Shown here piece after piece: positions 50,958 to 59,748 of a stretch of DNA of 63,336 bases; positions within the stretch are counted from its first letter, which is position 1, and each line of letters starts with the position of its first letter. The notes under the pieces are model-generated. The model was not told the origin of the DNA. It searched no databases and worked only from the letters and a program-made list of their open reading frames with translations. Made by a program: the position numbers and the translations under genes. This stretch comes from Acidobacteriota bacterium (GTDB lineage: Bacteria > Actinomycetota > Acidimicrobiia > Spongiisociales > UBA5794), in assembly GCA_022562055.1 (NCBI GenBank), contig JADFQA010000017.1, positions 1 to 63,336 on the forward strand, written 5' to 3'.

Positions 50958-51458
50958 TTAGGTAGACGGTGTTGTTGCAGTTCGAAGGTCTGTCCAGCGT
51001 GCAACTTCGGCCTCCAAGTCGAGGGGATCGATTGGGGCTTCCGATTCGTATGCACCCCACTCATCGTGGGGCAGCATCCACATCACTTCGAACTCGTTGC
51101 CGTCGAGGTCAACTCCGTAGACGCTCTTCGTAGCGCCATGACTCGATTCGCCGGTGTAGGCGCCGTTGCGAACCAACGTGGCTCGGGCGTCAGCAAGCTG
51201 CTGAATCGTGTCGACTTGCCAGGCCAGGTGATACAGACCTAGAGAGCGCCCACCCTGTCTGCTTGCACTTTCACCCAGACCGAACAGCCCTAGGTCATGG
51301 TGATTCTCACCATGACCTAGGCGCAGGAAGGCTGCGTTGGCCCGCGGTTCGCGGGCTATCACTGTCATGTCGAATGTCGTCGTCCAGAAGTCAACCGAGC
51401 GTTCCAAGTCTGACACGAACAGCACCGCGTGGTTCAAGCGAACCGCAGGGATGCTCAC
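50958..51458 (-). CDS. VOC-family extradiol dioxygenase/glyoxalase-like protein
   Basis: The 166-residue protein starts at GTG 51458, which overlaps the YceI stop (GTGA). VOC motifs are RLNHAVLFVSDLERSVDFWTTTFDM, FLRLGHGENHHDLGLFGLG, GLYHLAWQVDTIQQLADA and YGVDLDGNEFEVMWML; His and Glu ligands fit catechol-2,3-dioxygenase-like enzymes. Co-transcription with YceI and control by the divergent MarR regulator suggest a role in a response to lipophilic or phenolic compounds, by inference. Confidence 0.87.
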   Translation of the reverse strand: MSIPAVRLNHAVLFVSDLERSVDFWTTTFDMTVIAREPRANAAFLRLGHGENHHDLGLFGLGESASRQGGRSLGLYHLAWQVDTIQQLADARATLVRNGAYTGESSHGATKSVYGVDLDGNEFEVMWMLPHDEWGAYESEAPIDPLDLEAEVARWTDLRTATTPST

Positions 51459-52048
51459 CCCTCGTCTGTCTGTTTGATGGCTTCGATGTCGATCTCCAGT
51501 TTTGCGATCTTGCCCACCATCATGCCACCTGCTTCGAGGGCCTGGTTCCATGTGAGGCCGAATGCTTCGCGGTCGATTTCTGTCGATGCGGAGAACACCG
51601 CCCTCGTGCTACCCCACGGATCGGTTGCTTCGCCGCCGTACTCCAGCTTGAGAGTCACGAGGTTGGTTGTTTCGCGAATCGTGAGTTGTCCGTCAATGGT
51701 GAAAGTGCCATCGCCGGCGTCAACGACAGTCTTGCTTTCGAATGTGGCTGTTGGATACTGCTCAACATCGAAGAAGTCGGCCGAGCGCAGATGATCGTCT
51801 CGATCGCTGACACCGGTGTCGATCGATGCAACATTGATGGAAATCGTCGTCGTCGACGCGAGCTGGTCTTCGGTTACGTTGATCTCACCGGAAAAGTCAG
51901 TGAAACGTCCTCTGACCTTTGCTACGACCAGGTGCCGGATGGTGAGGCTGATCGCTGAATGTGCTGGGTCGATCACGTAGCGACCGGGGGCCGGCAGCAA
52001 TGATCGGCCGTCTGGTGCTGGTGCTTCGGTTGGTGATTGCTGGGTCAT
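51455..52048 (-). CDS. YceI-family lipocalin-like protein
   Basis: The 197-residue protein fits YceI: GRYVIDPAHSAISLTIRHLVVAKVRGRF, DDHLRSADFFDVEQYPTATF, and DREAFGLTWN near the end. YceI proteins form a beta-barrel that binds isoprenoid chains. There is no signal peptide, so it is probably cytoplasmic as in other actinobacterial members. The start at ATG 52048 has AAGGA upstream. It is divergent from a MarR gene and its promoter region contains repeated TAGTTGAC-type sites. Confidence 0.93.
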   Translation of the reverse strand: MTQQSPTEAPAPDGRSLLPAPGRYVIDPAHSAISLTIRHLVVAKVRGRFTDFSGEINVTEDQLASTTTISINVASIDTGVSDRDDHLRSADFFDVEQYPTATFESKTVVDAGDGTFTIDGQLTIRETTNLVTLKLEYGGEATDPWGSTRAVFSASTEIDREAFGLTWNQALEAGGMMVGKIAKLEIDIEAIKQTDEG

Positions 52049-52061
52049 GAGGGTCCTTACG

Positions 52062-52118
52062 AGTTAGTAACTGACTTCGTAATAGTTGACTCTACAGCGA
52101 TAATAGTTGACGTGTCAA
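52062..52118. promoter_or_regulatory. MarR operator array between yceI and marR
   Basis: TAATAGTTGAC occurs twice (52080-52090, 52101-52111), 21 bases apart, and the second copy forms a dyad TTGAC-GT-GTCAA (52107-52118). A further AGTTA-G-TAACT palindrome lies at 52062-52072 just upstream of the YceI start. The set covers both divergent promoters, as expected for an autoregulated MarR repressor. Confidence 0.65.
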
Positions 52119-52143
52119 TAACTTTTGTGATAAATTTCCTTTC

Positions 52144-52581
52144 ATGGTCGAAAGCAGCATCTTTGACGATCGGATTACATCCTTTGGCCGCCTCATCGAG
52201 GTCAGAGCGCGACTCGACCGCGAGTTTGGGCGGTCGCTGGAGGAGGCTCATGGCCTTTTGCAGACGTGGTTCGAGGTGCTTCTCCGTATCGGAAGAGCCG
52301 GGGAAGCGCGACTCAAGATGTGCGACCTAGCCAATGAAATTGCTCTCACCACCGGCGGAGTAACTCGGTTAATCGATAGAATTGTCGAGGCGGGTTACGT
52401 TCAACGAACGCCATCGGATTCGGATCGTCGGGTGTTGTATCTGGAACTCACGGAATCGGGTCACGACATCCTCGAGGCCGCATGCCGCACCCATCTCAAG
52501 GATCTAGACGAGCAGATGTTTTCACGTCTCACCCGTCGCGAGGCTCAGCAACTCGACTCGCTGTTGGAGAAACTGCGCTGA
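52144..52581 (+). CDS. MarR-family transcriptional regulator
   Basis: The 145-residue protein has the MarR winged helix: LLQTWFEVLLRIGRAG, RLKMCDLANEIALTTGGVTRLIDRIVEAGYV as recognition region and the wing SDSDRRVLYLELTESGHD. It is divergent from the yceI-VOC operon, with candidate operators in between, so it most likely represses that operon and itself. Ligands of such regulators are usually phenolic or lipophilic. Confidence 0.93.
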   Translation: MVESSIFDDRITSFGRLIEVRARLDREFGRSLEEAHGLLQTWFEVLLRIGRAGEARLKMCDLANEIALTTGGVTRLIDRIVEAGYVQRTPSDSDRRVLYLELTESGHDILEAACRTHLKDLDEQMFSRLTRREAQQLDSLLEKLR

Positions 52582-52771
52582 ACCGGCGGTAGCACGGTCG
52601 GCGGACCGTGTTGCTAGATGATGTGATCGTCCATGCCGGAGATCTGACGCAAGAGGTCCGTTCGGTCGGTGTGACACGTTCCGGGTCAGTGCAACACCGA
52701 GTCTCGGCAAGCAGGAGTATGGCCTGCTGCCTAATTCACATAGTTGATGTTGACAGCGCTCGGAACAGCGC

Positions 52772-52921
52772 CTACTCGGGGTGGATCACATGCCAGTCAT
52801 CGATGAGTCCGATATGAATCGATCGCCCGTCTCTAGCGAGTATGTCAACCGTGCATCCTTGGGTCGACACGAAGCGGATGGTCGGCGGGACCGGTCGTTC
52901 TTCCGTTTTTTCCCGATGCTC
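52772..52921 (-). other. In-frame 49-codon extension after the amidohydrolase stop
   Basis: Directly after the amidohydrolase TAG (52922-52924) the same frame stays open and encodes IRFVSTQGCTVDILARDG, IHIGLIDDWHVIHPE and a stop at 52772. It reads like protein sequence, but the family normally ends before it, and it has no good start of its own except GTG codons. It may be a former C-terminal tail or chance. The remaining gap to the MarR gene (52582-52771) holds nothing I recognise. Confidence 0.3.
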
Positions 52922-53632
52922 CTAGGATCTCAGCAGCAGTTCTTCAGCGCTACGACCCAGCACCCATTCGAGGTCTTCATCGGGGAGTCCGCACCGTTGT
53001 ACCTTGAGCAGCTCGACGACCGAGTCGTGAAACGGGGTGTCGGAACCAAACAGGACCCGCTCGCGGCCCACACGTTCAACAGCTTCAACAATCTTCGTGG
53101 GCATTGGCATGCCTGATGTCTCGAGATAGACATTGGAATTGCGCTCCGCAACGTCGATCGCGGCGTTTATGTAGATAATGTTGCCGTGACCCATATGTCC
53201 GAGAATGACGGGCACGTCAGGGAACTCCACCACAAGCTCTTCGATACTCCACGGCAAGGTAAATATGGGGTGTCCACAATGAATGAGAACCGCTCCGCCC
53301 TGGTCCCGGACTACCTCCATGATGGGGTGAACGAGCGGATCGTTGGGGTGGTATCCATCGAGCAGGGGATGGAGTTTCACACCGACGAAGTCCTCAGAGG
53401 CGAGAAACCGCGAACACTCAGCAACAACATTTTCCATCCTGGGGTTAGCCCAGTAGAGAGCGTGCACAGTCCCGATCGAGTCGACGGTACGCTGGACAAG
53501 GTCGTTGTCGGGATGAAACACCACCCCGCCGTCGATTCCCGCATCGCGCATGACGACACCAAGACCAGGACCGTCTAAAGATACGCCGAACATGGGGAAG
53601 TCCCCTACATGCATGTGTGCGTCGAAAATCAT
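52922..53632 (-). CDS. Amidohydrolase (TIM-barrel metal hydrolase, COG2159-like)
   Basis: The 236-residue protein has the metal motif DAHMHVGD (His6, His8), VGVKLHP, VLIHCGHP, VILGHMGHGN and the final FGSDTP aspartate, as in the ACMSD/amidohydrolase_2 group. These enzymes hydrolyse or decarboxylate ring-cleavage products and cyclic amides. It lies 39 bases after the lipoprotein at the end of the BMP transporter operon, so it may act on the imported compound or its breakdown product. Confidence 0.88.
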   Translation of the reverse strand: MIFDAHMHVGDFPMFGVSLDGPGLGVVMRDAGIDGGVVFHPDNDLVQRTVDSIGTVHALYWANPRMENVVAECSRFLASEDFVGVKLHPLLDGYHPNDPLVHPIMEVVRDQGGAVLIHCGHPIFTLPWSIEELVVEFPDVPVILGHMGHGNIIYINAAIDVAERNSNVYLETSGMPMPTKIVEAVERVGRERVLFGSDTPFHDSVVELLKVQRCGLPDEDLEWVLGRSAEELLLRS

Positions 53633-53671
53633 TTTCTATTTCCCTTCGTGGCTGAGTGACTCAGGCGTTGC

Positions 53672-54634
53672 TTAACCCCGCAAGTCGCTGCCCGTTTCGC
53701 CCAGTGGAGGTACCTGAAAGACGAGAGTCGGTTGCGAGGCAACAGAAAGCGACGGCAGGATGAGTCTTACTCCTTGTTCCGAGAGGCCATGGTCATCAAA
53801 TGTGATGAGGAACGGCGCTACATCCTCTGGTCCGGGAGGACCCACTTCGGAGAAGGACGTTTCTACATCCCGCGATCCGTCATTGGGCACGAGGCGAGCG
53901 TCACGCAATGCCCACCGATCCACTCCAGCCCTAGTGATCTCGCCTGCGATCATGTAGCGACCAAGCGAAGATCGTACGACTGCGACGATACGCACTGCGC
54001 CGCTATCAGTCCCAACTGGTTCAACGCTGTCGCCAGGAACGACGAGGTTGGAAATCCATGTACCGTTCCGTTGAAAATCAACCAATTGAAACTGCAAATT
54101 GGAGTTCAGTTCCATCACGAACTGGTCAAATGTTGTCCGGTTTGCCTGGCCAGACCCTGTGCTGCGGTCTTCTGTAATCTCAGCCTCGAACAACACTTCT
54201 GAGGCACGCTGACCGTCGGCAACGCGAGGCACTTGTTGCAAGATCACTTCCTCCATGGGGTGCTGCCCGCTGACCGCTTCCATCACGCTCATGAACTCAG
54301 CGAACACTCTCGCAGCGCCTGTCGAGACAGAAAGCATCGCATCCGCAGAGTCTGACCCAAAGAAGGTCTGAAGAACTTCAGTGGCTGCTCTCTCAGCTGG
54401 ATCATCGCTCTTCGGGGCTTCGTCAACCCGGCGCGCCAGCCACCACCGGGGCGATACTTCTCGGGCTGCATCCGGATACACGCGAGTGTCTCGAGATATT
54501 GTCTGCGTCGATACGGTCAGAGGGGCAGTGGCGCCGTTCGCTTTCGTGGCGCAACCGGTTGCGATTACAGCCGTGGCGAGAGCCAACAAGGTCAGAATTC
54601 CTCGGTTTATGCGCCTGGATCGGGCTTTCGTCAC
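53672..54634 (-). CDS. Lipoprotein in the BMP transporter operon
   Basis: The 320-residue protein starts at GTG 54634, overlapping the permease stop by four bases with GGGGAG upstream. A lipoprotein signal (ILTLLALATAVIATGC) is followed by a soluble domain of about 290 residues: WWLARRVDEAP, MSVMEAVSGQHPMEEVILQ and SSLGRYMIAGEITRAGVDRW. I do not recognise the family. Tight coupling to the importer suggests an accessory surface component; a standard BMP system has none. Confidence 0.75.
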   Translation of the reverse strand: MTKARSRRINRGILTLLALATAVIATGCATKANGATAPLTVSTQTISRDTRVYPDAAREVSPRWWLARRVDEAPKSDDPAERAATEVLQTFFGSDSADAMLSVSTGAARVFAEFMSVMEAVSGQHPMEEVILQQVPRVADGQRASEVLFEAEITEDRSTGSGQANRTTFDQFVMELNSNLQFQLVDFQRNGTWISNLVVPGDSVEPVGTDSGAVRIVAVVRSSLGRYMIAGEITRAGVDRWALRDARLVPNDGSRDVETSFSEVGPPGPEDVAPFLITFDDHGLSEQGVRLILPSLSVASQPTLVFQVPPLGETGSDLRG

Positions 54635-55554
54635 CGTTCTCCCCTCACATACGGTACAGCGAGCGATTTGGGCAGGTAATCGTTGCGACCGAAGAGTGCT
54701 AGTGCGACAAGCACCACAACGAATGGCAAGCTGTTGACGATCTCCGGTCGGACATCGATGCCGAAGAGTTGGAGTGCTGTCGTCGCGGCCGTGGCGAATC
54801 CGAAGAGCAGTGCGCCTGCCGCGAGCCACACTGGACGTCCTCTGGCGAGCATCGCGAGAACGAGAGCCATGAATCCTCGCCCACCTGTCATGAATGGGAT
54901 GAAGTTACCGGAACTGATCAGCGAAAGATATGCCCCGCCCAAGCCGGCGAACACACCCGCACCGGTTGCAGCTAGAGATCGAACGAGAACAACATTGACA
55001 CCTGCTGTATCAACAGCCTCCGGCAATTCACCCGTTGCGCGGATCGCTAAGCCCCACGGAGTCTTTTGGAGCATCCAGCCAGCAAGCAGAATAGCTAGAA
55101 GCGTTAGATAGACCATATACGGTTCCCCAAAAACGACTCGACCAACTACCGGAATGTCGGACAGCCATGGGATGTACACGGTCGCCGGCTTGCCGAGCCT
55201 CGGATAGGTGTCGGCGAACAAAGCTGCATGCAGCAGACTTGTCAGACCCTCGGCGCCCAGCAGGACGCCGATACCCACAACAATCTGATCGAGGCCCCAT
55301 CGCACGGACAGGACCACCATCACAAGAGATGCCGCCGCGCCGGCGACCGCTCCCCCGAGGAAGCCCAACCATATCGAATCAGTGGCGACGGCGACGGCGA
55401 AGCCACCAAATGCCCCCATCAGCATCATTCCTTCAAGCCCGACGTTGAGTACTCCGGCGCGCTCTGATACAAGTTCTCCGATACCTGCCAGCATCAACGG
55501 AATTGCTGCTGCAACGGCACCAACCAGTAACGCGGTTATCAGGGTTTCACTCAT
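54631..55554 (-). CDS. BMP-type ABC importer permease, second
   Basis: The 307-residue permease has about eight helices and the branched-chain-type membrane signature with AGIGELVSERAGVLNVGLEGMMLMGAF, TGELPEAVDTAGVNVVLVRSLA and GRGFMALVLAMLARGRPVW. It matches the NupQ/YufQ (COG1079) permeases of nucleoside importers. It overlaps its partner permease by eight bases and the lipoprotein gene by four. Confidence 0.93.
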   Translation of the reverse strand: MSETLITALLVGAVAAAIPLMLAGIGELVSERAGVLNVGLEGMMLMGAFGGFAVAVATDSIWLGFLGGAVAGAAASLVMVVLSVRWGLDQIVVGIGVLLGAEGLTSLLHAALFADTYPRLGKPATVYIPWLSDIPVVGRVVFGEPYMVYLTLLAILLAGWMLQKTPWGLAIRATGELPEAVDTAGVNVVLVRSLAATGAGVFAGLGGAYLSLISSGNFIPFMTGGRGFMALVLAMLARGRPVWLAAGALLFGFATAATTALQLFGIDVRPEIVNSLPFVVVLVALALFGRNDYLPKSLAVPYVRGER

Positions 55555-56758
55555 CGCTTAAACCTCCCTTGGGGAGGAGTCGGTCTGACATTGCGTTCCA
55601 CACGGATCGATCGCCCCGAACTTGTTTCGCTTCGAAGTACTCAGCGACAGTCATGAACAGCAGAACGAGCGCGACTATGAGCAAGCCGAAATCGTTGGGT
55701 AGGCCTGCATTGCGGGTCGCTAGCTCGCCGCCAATGGAGAGCACCGATAACAAGAACACCAACGCAATCGTCGCCCACCCATTCATCCGCGCAAGGAATA
55801 CAAGCGGTACCACGACCAGACCAAAGGCAGGGTTCCAACCCGCCCGCACGAACCCTTGCACACCGAGCACCTCTACACCACCCGCCAACCCCATCAGCAT
55901 TCCACTCACAAGGAAAGTCACAACGATCAGTTTGGGGACCTTTAAACCCGAATGGTGCGCTGCCTTCACGTTAGCGCCGAGTACTTTCAATTTGAGGCCG
56001 AAGGATGTGCGGGTGATCATGAGGTGTACGGCAATGACGGCGACAAGTCCTACGACAACCCCTAAGTGCACCCGTGTACCAAACAGTGTCGGTAAACGAT
56101 CGGATACATCCAAGACCCTGGTACGAGGGATTTGCAGGCCCTGTTCATCGGTGAGGAACACGACTTTGACGAGAAGACTGGCAAAGTTGACACCGATACT
56201 GCTCATCATCAATGTCGTAATGATCTCGTTGATCCCGTACCGGGCCTTCATCATGGCGGGGACAATCGTCCACACGGCGCCGACGGCTGCTGCCAACATG
56301 AGCAGGAGAACCAACATGAGACTGCGTGGTATCGCATCAGACACGGTAGCTGCGAGACCGCCTGCCAGGGCAGCGCCGAGCAAGAATTGACCGTCGACGC
56401 CAAGGTTCCAAATGCCAGCACTGAACGACACGATGAGTCCCGCAGCGATGATGAGCAGAGGTGCCATACGAATCAGGGTTTCCTGAAGCCCCGAAGGGCT
56501 GATGATTCCTCTGTGAATGATGGTGCCGTAGAACGCGATCGGGTCCTCGCCGAGTATGAGGATCAAAAGCCCACCGACGAGCGTGGCCGCGAGGAGAGGC
56601 AGGACGGCGAGCGCCATGGCGCTCCGGATCTTTTCCTTCCGGCCTAAACCATGTGACTGCGCTGTAGTGCCTCCCGACTGGCGGGAGTTTCCTCCCCGAC
56701 CATCCCCGCCGACGCTCCCCCCTGTGGGTTCGGTCGGTGTAAGGTCTGAAGCTCTCAC
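55547..56758 (-). CDS. BMP-type ABC importer permease, first
   Basis: The 403-residue permease belongs to the NupP/YufP group (COG4603): an N-terminal Gly/Ser-rich cytoplasmic tail of about 40 residues, helices from LAVLPLLAATLVGGLLILILG, the SFSAGIWNLGVDGQFLLGA signature and GANVKAAHHSGLKVPKLI. It pairs with the following permease to form the channel. It overlaps the ATPase gene by four bases. Confidence 0.93.
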   Translation of the reverse strand: MRASDLTPTEPTGGSVGGDGRGGNSRQSGGTTAQSHGLGRKEKIRSAMALAVLPLLAATLVGGLLILILGEDPIAFYGTIIHRGIISPSGLQETLIRMAPLLIIAAGLIVSFSAGIWNLGVDGQFLLGAALAGGLAATVSDAIPRSLMLVLLLMLAAAVGAVWTIVPAMMKARYGINEIITTLMMSSIGVNFASLLVKVVFLTDEQGLQIPRTRVLDVSDRLPTLFGTRVHLGVVVGLVAVIAVHLMITRTSFGLKLKVLGANVKAAHHSGLKVPKLIVVTFLVSGMLMGLAGGVEVLGVQGFVRAGWNPAFGLVVVPLVFLARMNGWATIALVFLLSVLSIGGELATRNAGLPNDFGLLIVALVLLFMTVAEYFEAKQVRGDRSVWNAMSDRLLPKGGLSDE

Positions 56759-58386
56759 GACACGGCCGTGCCGACCATGAGGTCCCCGATGCGTCGCTCT
56801 GCGCCGGGCCGATTCTCGACGATCCCCACAACGCGGCCCTTCATGAGGACTGCGACACGGTCACAGAGATCGAGGAGCTCCTCGAGGTGACTCGAGATGA
56901 TGACCGCACTCACACCTTCGGCGGCCATCTGGCGGATTCGCTCGCGAACCATCAACATCGTTCGAACGTCGAGTCCGTGTGTCGGCTTGTTGTAAATAAT
57001 AATCCGCGGACCGGACGTCGTGTCGCGGGCGAGGATCACCTTTTGGATGTTGCCACCAGACAGCTTGCTGATGTTCGTTTCGGTGTTGGGCAACCGAATA
57101 TCGAAGTCCTTAACCGCTGACTCGGCGTTGCGTTGAATCTCCGCTGCTTGGATGATGCGTCGCTTCCAAAAGGGAGCGTCACCGATCCTCTTGAGGACCA
57201 GGTTGATCGATACGCTCATCGACGCAACTGTCGCCTCGCCCCTTCGGTCATCGCTCAAGTAGCGCAGACCCAGCTGTCCACGCGAGTAAACGTCCAAGCG
57301 GTCAATCCGTCGGAAATACCCATCATGAAGCAGTTGTATCTCACCATTGTCCAGCCTGCGTTGACCGGCTAATACCTCGGCAAGTTCAGTCTGGCCATTA
57401 CCGGCGACACCCGCTATGCCAAGGATTTCGCCCTCTGCGATCGTCAGTTCGATATCGTGGAGGCCGTGGCTGGACGGTGAAGAGTCAAGCGACACATTGA
57501 TCATCTTCAAGAGCGGCTCTCCAATCGTTCGAGTGTGCTGGTCGAGCACCTTTTCGCGAGGATGTTTCGCAGAGACATCGACATGCATCTCAGCAACATC
57601 GCTTAACTCGGTACCTTCCGATCCGAACATGATCTCAACGATTCGATCGCGTAGCCGGCTGGGGTCTTCTGATCGCAGCTCCTGTTTTTCGATCGTTCCT
57701 GCGACGCGGCCCTGCCGCAGGACGGTAATTTGATCCCCCATCTCGATCGCTTCATGAAGCATGTGGGTGATGAAAACGATTGCAAGACCGCTGGCTTTCA
57801 GTCGCCGGAACATTTTCGCAAGCTCGGTAACACCCGAAGGAGCCAACATCGATGTTGGCTCATCCAGAATGAGAGCGACTTTTCCTTTCCACAGGGCCTT
57901 AATGATTTCGATAACCTGTTGTTCATCCAGAGCAAGGTCCCCGGCAATGGCCGCCGGATCGATATTGGCGCCCAACAAACTCGCTAGCTCATCGAGGCGT
58001 CTGAGTCCTTCGGCCTCGTCGAGCGTCATGCCTTTGGTGTTCCCCAAGATGAGGTTTTCGAGCACAGTGAGAGTTGGGACGAGGGTCGCATGCTGATACA
58101 CGGTTCCGATGCCGAGATCAAGCGCCTTGCGTGGAGAGTCGATCTCGGTCTCGATCCCGTTGATCAAGATGGTTCCTGCATCCGGAACAGTCATCCCGCT
58201 AAGAATGCTGATCAGCGTTGACTTACCAGCACCATTCTCGCCGAGAAGACAGTGAACCTCTCCTCTATCGATCGATAGGGAGATGTTGTCGTTCGCCAGG
58301 ACGCCGGGGTATCGCTTCGTGATACCGATGAGGTTGATCAGGGAGGAGTCCGAGTTCCCGCTGGGGTTCGTTGATTCCACATCCAT
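56755..58386 (-). CDS. BMP-type ABC importer ATPase with two ATP-binding domains
   Basis: The 543-residue protein has two fused ATPase domains like RbsA/NupO (COG3845). Domain 1 has Walker A GENGAGKST (49-57) and Walker B KVALILDEPTSML. Domain 2 begins near residue 290; its Walker A is the usual degenerate AGVAGNGQTEL, with signature KLSGGNIQKVILARD and H-loop IISSHLEELLDL. It energises uptake with the two permeases. A hairpin lies upstream between it and the binding-protein gene. Confidence 0.94.
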   Translation of the reverse strand: MDVESTNPSGNSDSSLINLIGITKRYPGVLANDNISLSIDRGEVHCLLGENGAGKSTLISILSGMTVPDAGTILINGIETEIDSPRKALDLGIGTVYQHATLVPTLTVLENLILGNTKGMTLDEAEGLRRLDELASLLGANIDPAAIAGDLALDEQQVIEIIKALWKGKVALILDEPTSMLAPSGVTELAKMFRRLKASGLAIVFITHMLHEAIEMGDQITVLRQGRVAGTIEKQELRSEDPSRLRDRIVEIMFGSEGTELSDVAEMHVDVSAKHPREKVLDQHTRTIGEPLLKMINVSLDSSPSSHGLHDIELTIAEGEILGIAGVAGNGQTELAEVLAGQRRLDNGEIQLLHDGYFRRIDRLDVYSRGQLGLRYLSDDRRGEATVASMSVSINLVLKRIGDAPFWKRRIIQAAEIQRNAESAVKDFDIRLPNTETNISKLSGGNIQKVILARDTTSGPRIIIYNKPTHGLDVRTMLMVRERIRQMAAEGVSAVIISSHLEELLDLCDRVAVLMKGRVVGIVENRPGAERRIGDLMVGTAVS

Positions 58387-58449
58387 GTGGCAGTTCTCCT
58401 ACGATATTTGGTCGACTACCTGTCGCGGGACGCGCTTTAGAATATAGGA

Positions 58450-58474
58450 ACCCGGCACCCACGTGGCGCCGGGT
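58450..58474 (-). terminator. Intra-operon hairpin between binding protein and ATPase genes
   Basis: ACCCGGC (58450-58456) pairs with GCCGGGT (58468-58474), with inner CAC/GTG pairing, and on the minus strand it is followed by TTCCTATATTCT. It lies 26 bases after the binding-protein stop. Such partial terminators let the binding protein be made in excess of the membrane components. Confidence 0.7.
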
Positions 58475-58499
58475 CCCACTCACTACTCGTCCTATGTCG

Positions 58500-59606
58500 C
58501 TATCCGCAACCGATGAGTTCCTCGATCTCGGCGCGGGTCTCAGCGGCGGGCACCGAGATTGAGCCGTCTACAACTCCAGCTTTTGCCGTTTCAAGCGTAG
58601 TCCACAACTCGTCGGAGATGTTTTCTGTCTGGAGAAGAGCAATGCCACCTGTTGCCAAGTTCAGATCGTAGTTGTGGTCGCCGAACGTCCCGGCTTCGAC
58701 ATCCCTGATCGCCTGTAGGTAGGTCGGCCCGAAGTCCCACAGTATTGACGACAGCAGAACATTCTCGTCGTCAACTGATGTTTTATCACCGATCACATCG
58801 ATGAACCAGACTTTGTCCGCCCCTGCAGGTGCGTCAGCTGTCTCGACCGCACGGATCATGCCGAACGATGAGCCATCTCCGTTGCCCAAGATCACATCGG
58901 CGCCACCGGCGATGATGCTCTCGGTCACTCGCGCACCGCCTTCGACGTCGCCGTACGCCGCTTCACCAATCTGAACGAGGAGAACCTCGATGTTCGGGTT
59001 GATGGAGCATGCGCCTGCAACGAATCCACCAGAATGCCTAGCCCAGTTGAAGTCGTCGGCTGAAATGACGATTCCGAGAGTTCCCGTCATCGTCGTCTCT
59101 GCTGCGAGGATACCTGCTAGATACCCTCCCTCCTCGGCGCTCGTGCCTACGAACGCGGCGACGCCGGACTCCAAGGCATCGGGCGAGCTGTACACAACGA
59201 CCCGTACACCGGTCTCGAGAGCGACTTCCTTTGCCGCGTCCCCGAATCCAGACGCGTGTGCGAAGATGAGGTCAGCCGTTTCTGCAAGTTGTCTAAGGGT
59301 TTGTGTTGGAGCGTCGTAGCCCAGTCCACCGGCTATCTCAATATCTATTCCTGCTGCCGTCGCCGCGGCCTGGGCACCCTCTACTCCCTGCTGGTTCCAG
59401 CCGAAATCGACTGGTTCCTCTGGCGTGGCTACAGCCACCTTCAAGACTGTCGTGGCTGGTGCTGCGACTGTCGTGGCTGGTGCGGCTTCGGCGGTTGTCG
59501 TCGTGTCAGCTGTGCTGCCGCAAGCCGCTCCAACGACAGCGAAAACAACGAGAACAACGAAGCCAGGCAGCCGTGCTCGTCCTCTGATCCCAGTTCGTCT
59601 ACCCAT
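58500..59606 (-). CDS. BMP-family substrate-binding lipoprotein
   Basis: The 368-residue protein has a lipoprotein signal (GFVVLVVFAVVGAAC, Cys29), a Thr/Ala linker and a BMP/PnrA-like periplasmic-binding domain: VDFGWNQQGVEGAQAAA, LIFAHASGFGDAAKEVALE, VAAFVGTSAEEGGYLAGILAA and VWFIDVIGDKTSVDDENVLLSS. Known members bind purine nucleosides or related rings. ATG 59606 is preceded by GAGGAAGAGG. It is first of the importer genes, with a clear promoter and operator upstream. Confidence 0.93.
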   Translation of the reverse strand: MGRRTGIRGRARLPGFVVLVVFAVVGAACGSTADTTTTAEAAPATTVAAPATTVLKVAVATPEEPVDFGWNQQGVEGAQAAATAAGIDIEIAGGLGYDAPTQTLRQLAETADLIFAHASGFGDAAKEVALETGVRVVVYSSPDALESGVAAFVGTSAEEGGYLAGILAAETTMTGTLGIVISADDFNWARHSGGFVAGACSINPNIEVLLVQIGEAAYGDVEGGARVTESIIAGGADVILGNGDGSSFGMIRAVETADAPAGADKVWFIDVIGDKTSVDDENVLLSSILWDFGPTYLQAIRDVEAGTFGDHNYDLNLATGGIALLQTENISDELWTTLETAKAGVVDGSISVPAAETRAEIEELIGCG

Positions 59607-59688
59607 TGTCCTCTTCCTCTCGTTCGCCCAAACCGACAACCGGACCCGGTTTCCCGTTCCCCGCTCTCTCGGCCCTCATGCCTGCGGA

Positions 59689-59725
59689 ATGATATCCCAT
59701 CTCATGTTGACAGTCAACAGCTAGC
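59689..59725 (-). promoter_or_regulatory. Promoter with overlapping operator for the BMP importer
   Basis: On the minus strand TTGACT (59712-59717), a 17-base spacer and TATCAT (59689-59694) make a near-consensus housekeeping promoter. The -35 lies inside a perfect 7-1-7 dyad TGTTGACAGTCAACA (59705-59719). The flanking CAGTCAACAGCTAGC (59711-59725) recurs almost exactly upstream of the transaminase gene. The dyad resembles GntR-type (FadR subfamily) operators; the regulator itself is not in the window. Confidence 0.75.
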
Positions 59726-59748
59726 ACAGAGTGAACATGAAGCGCGTA

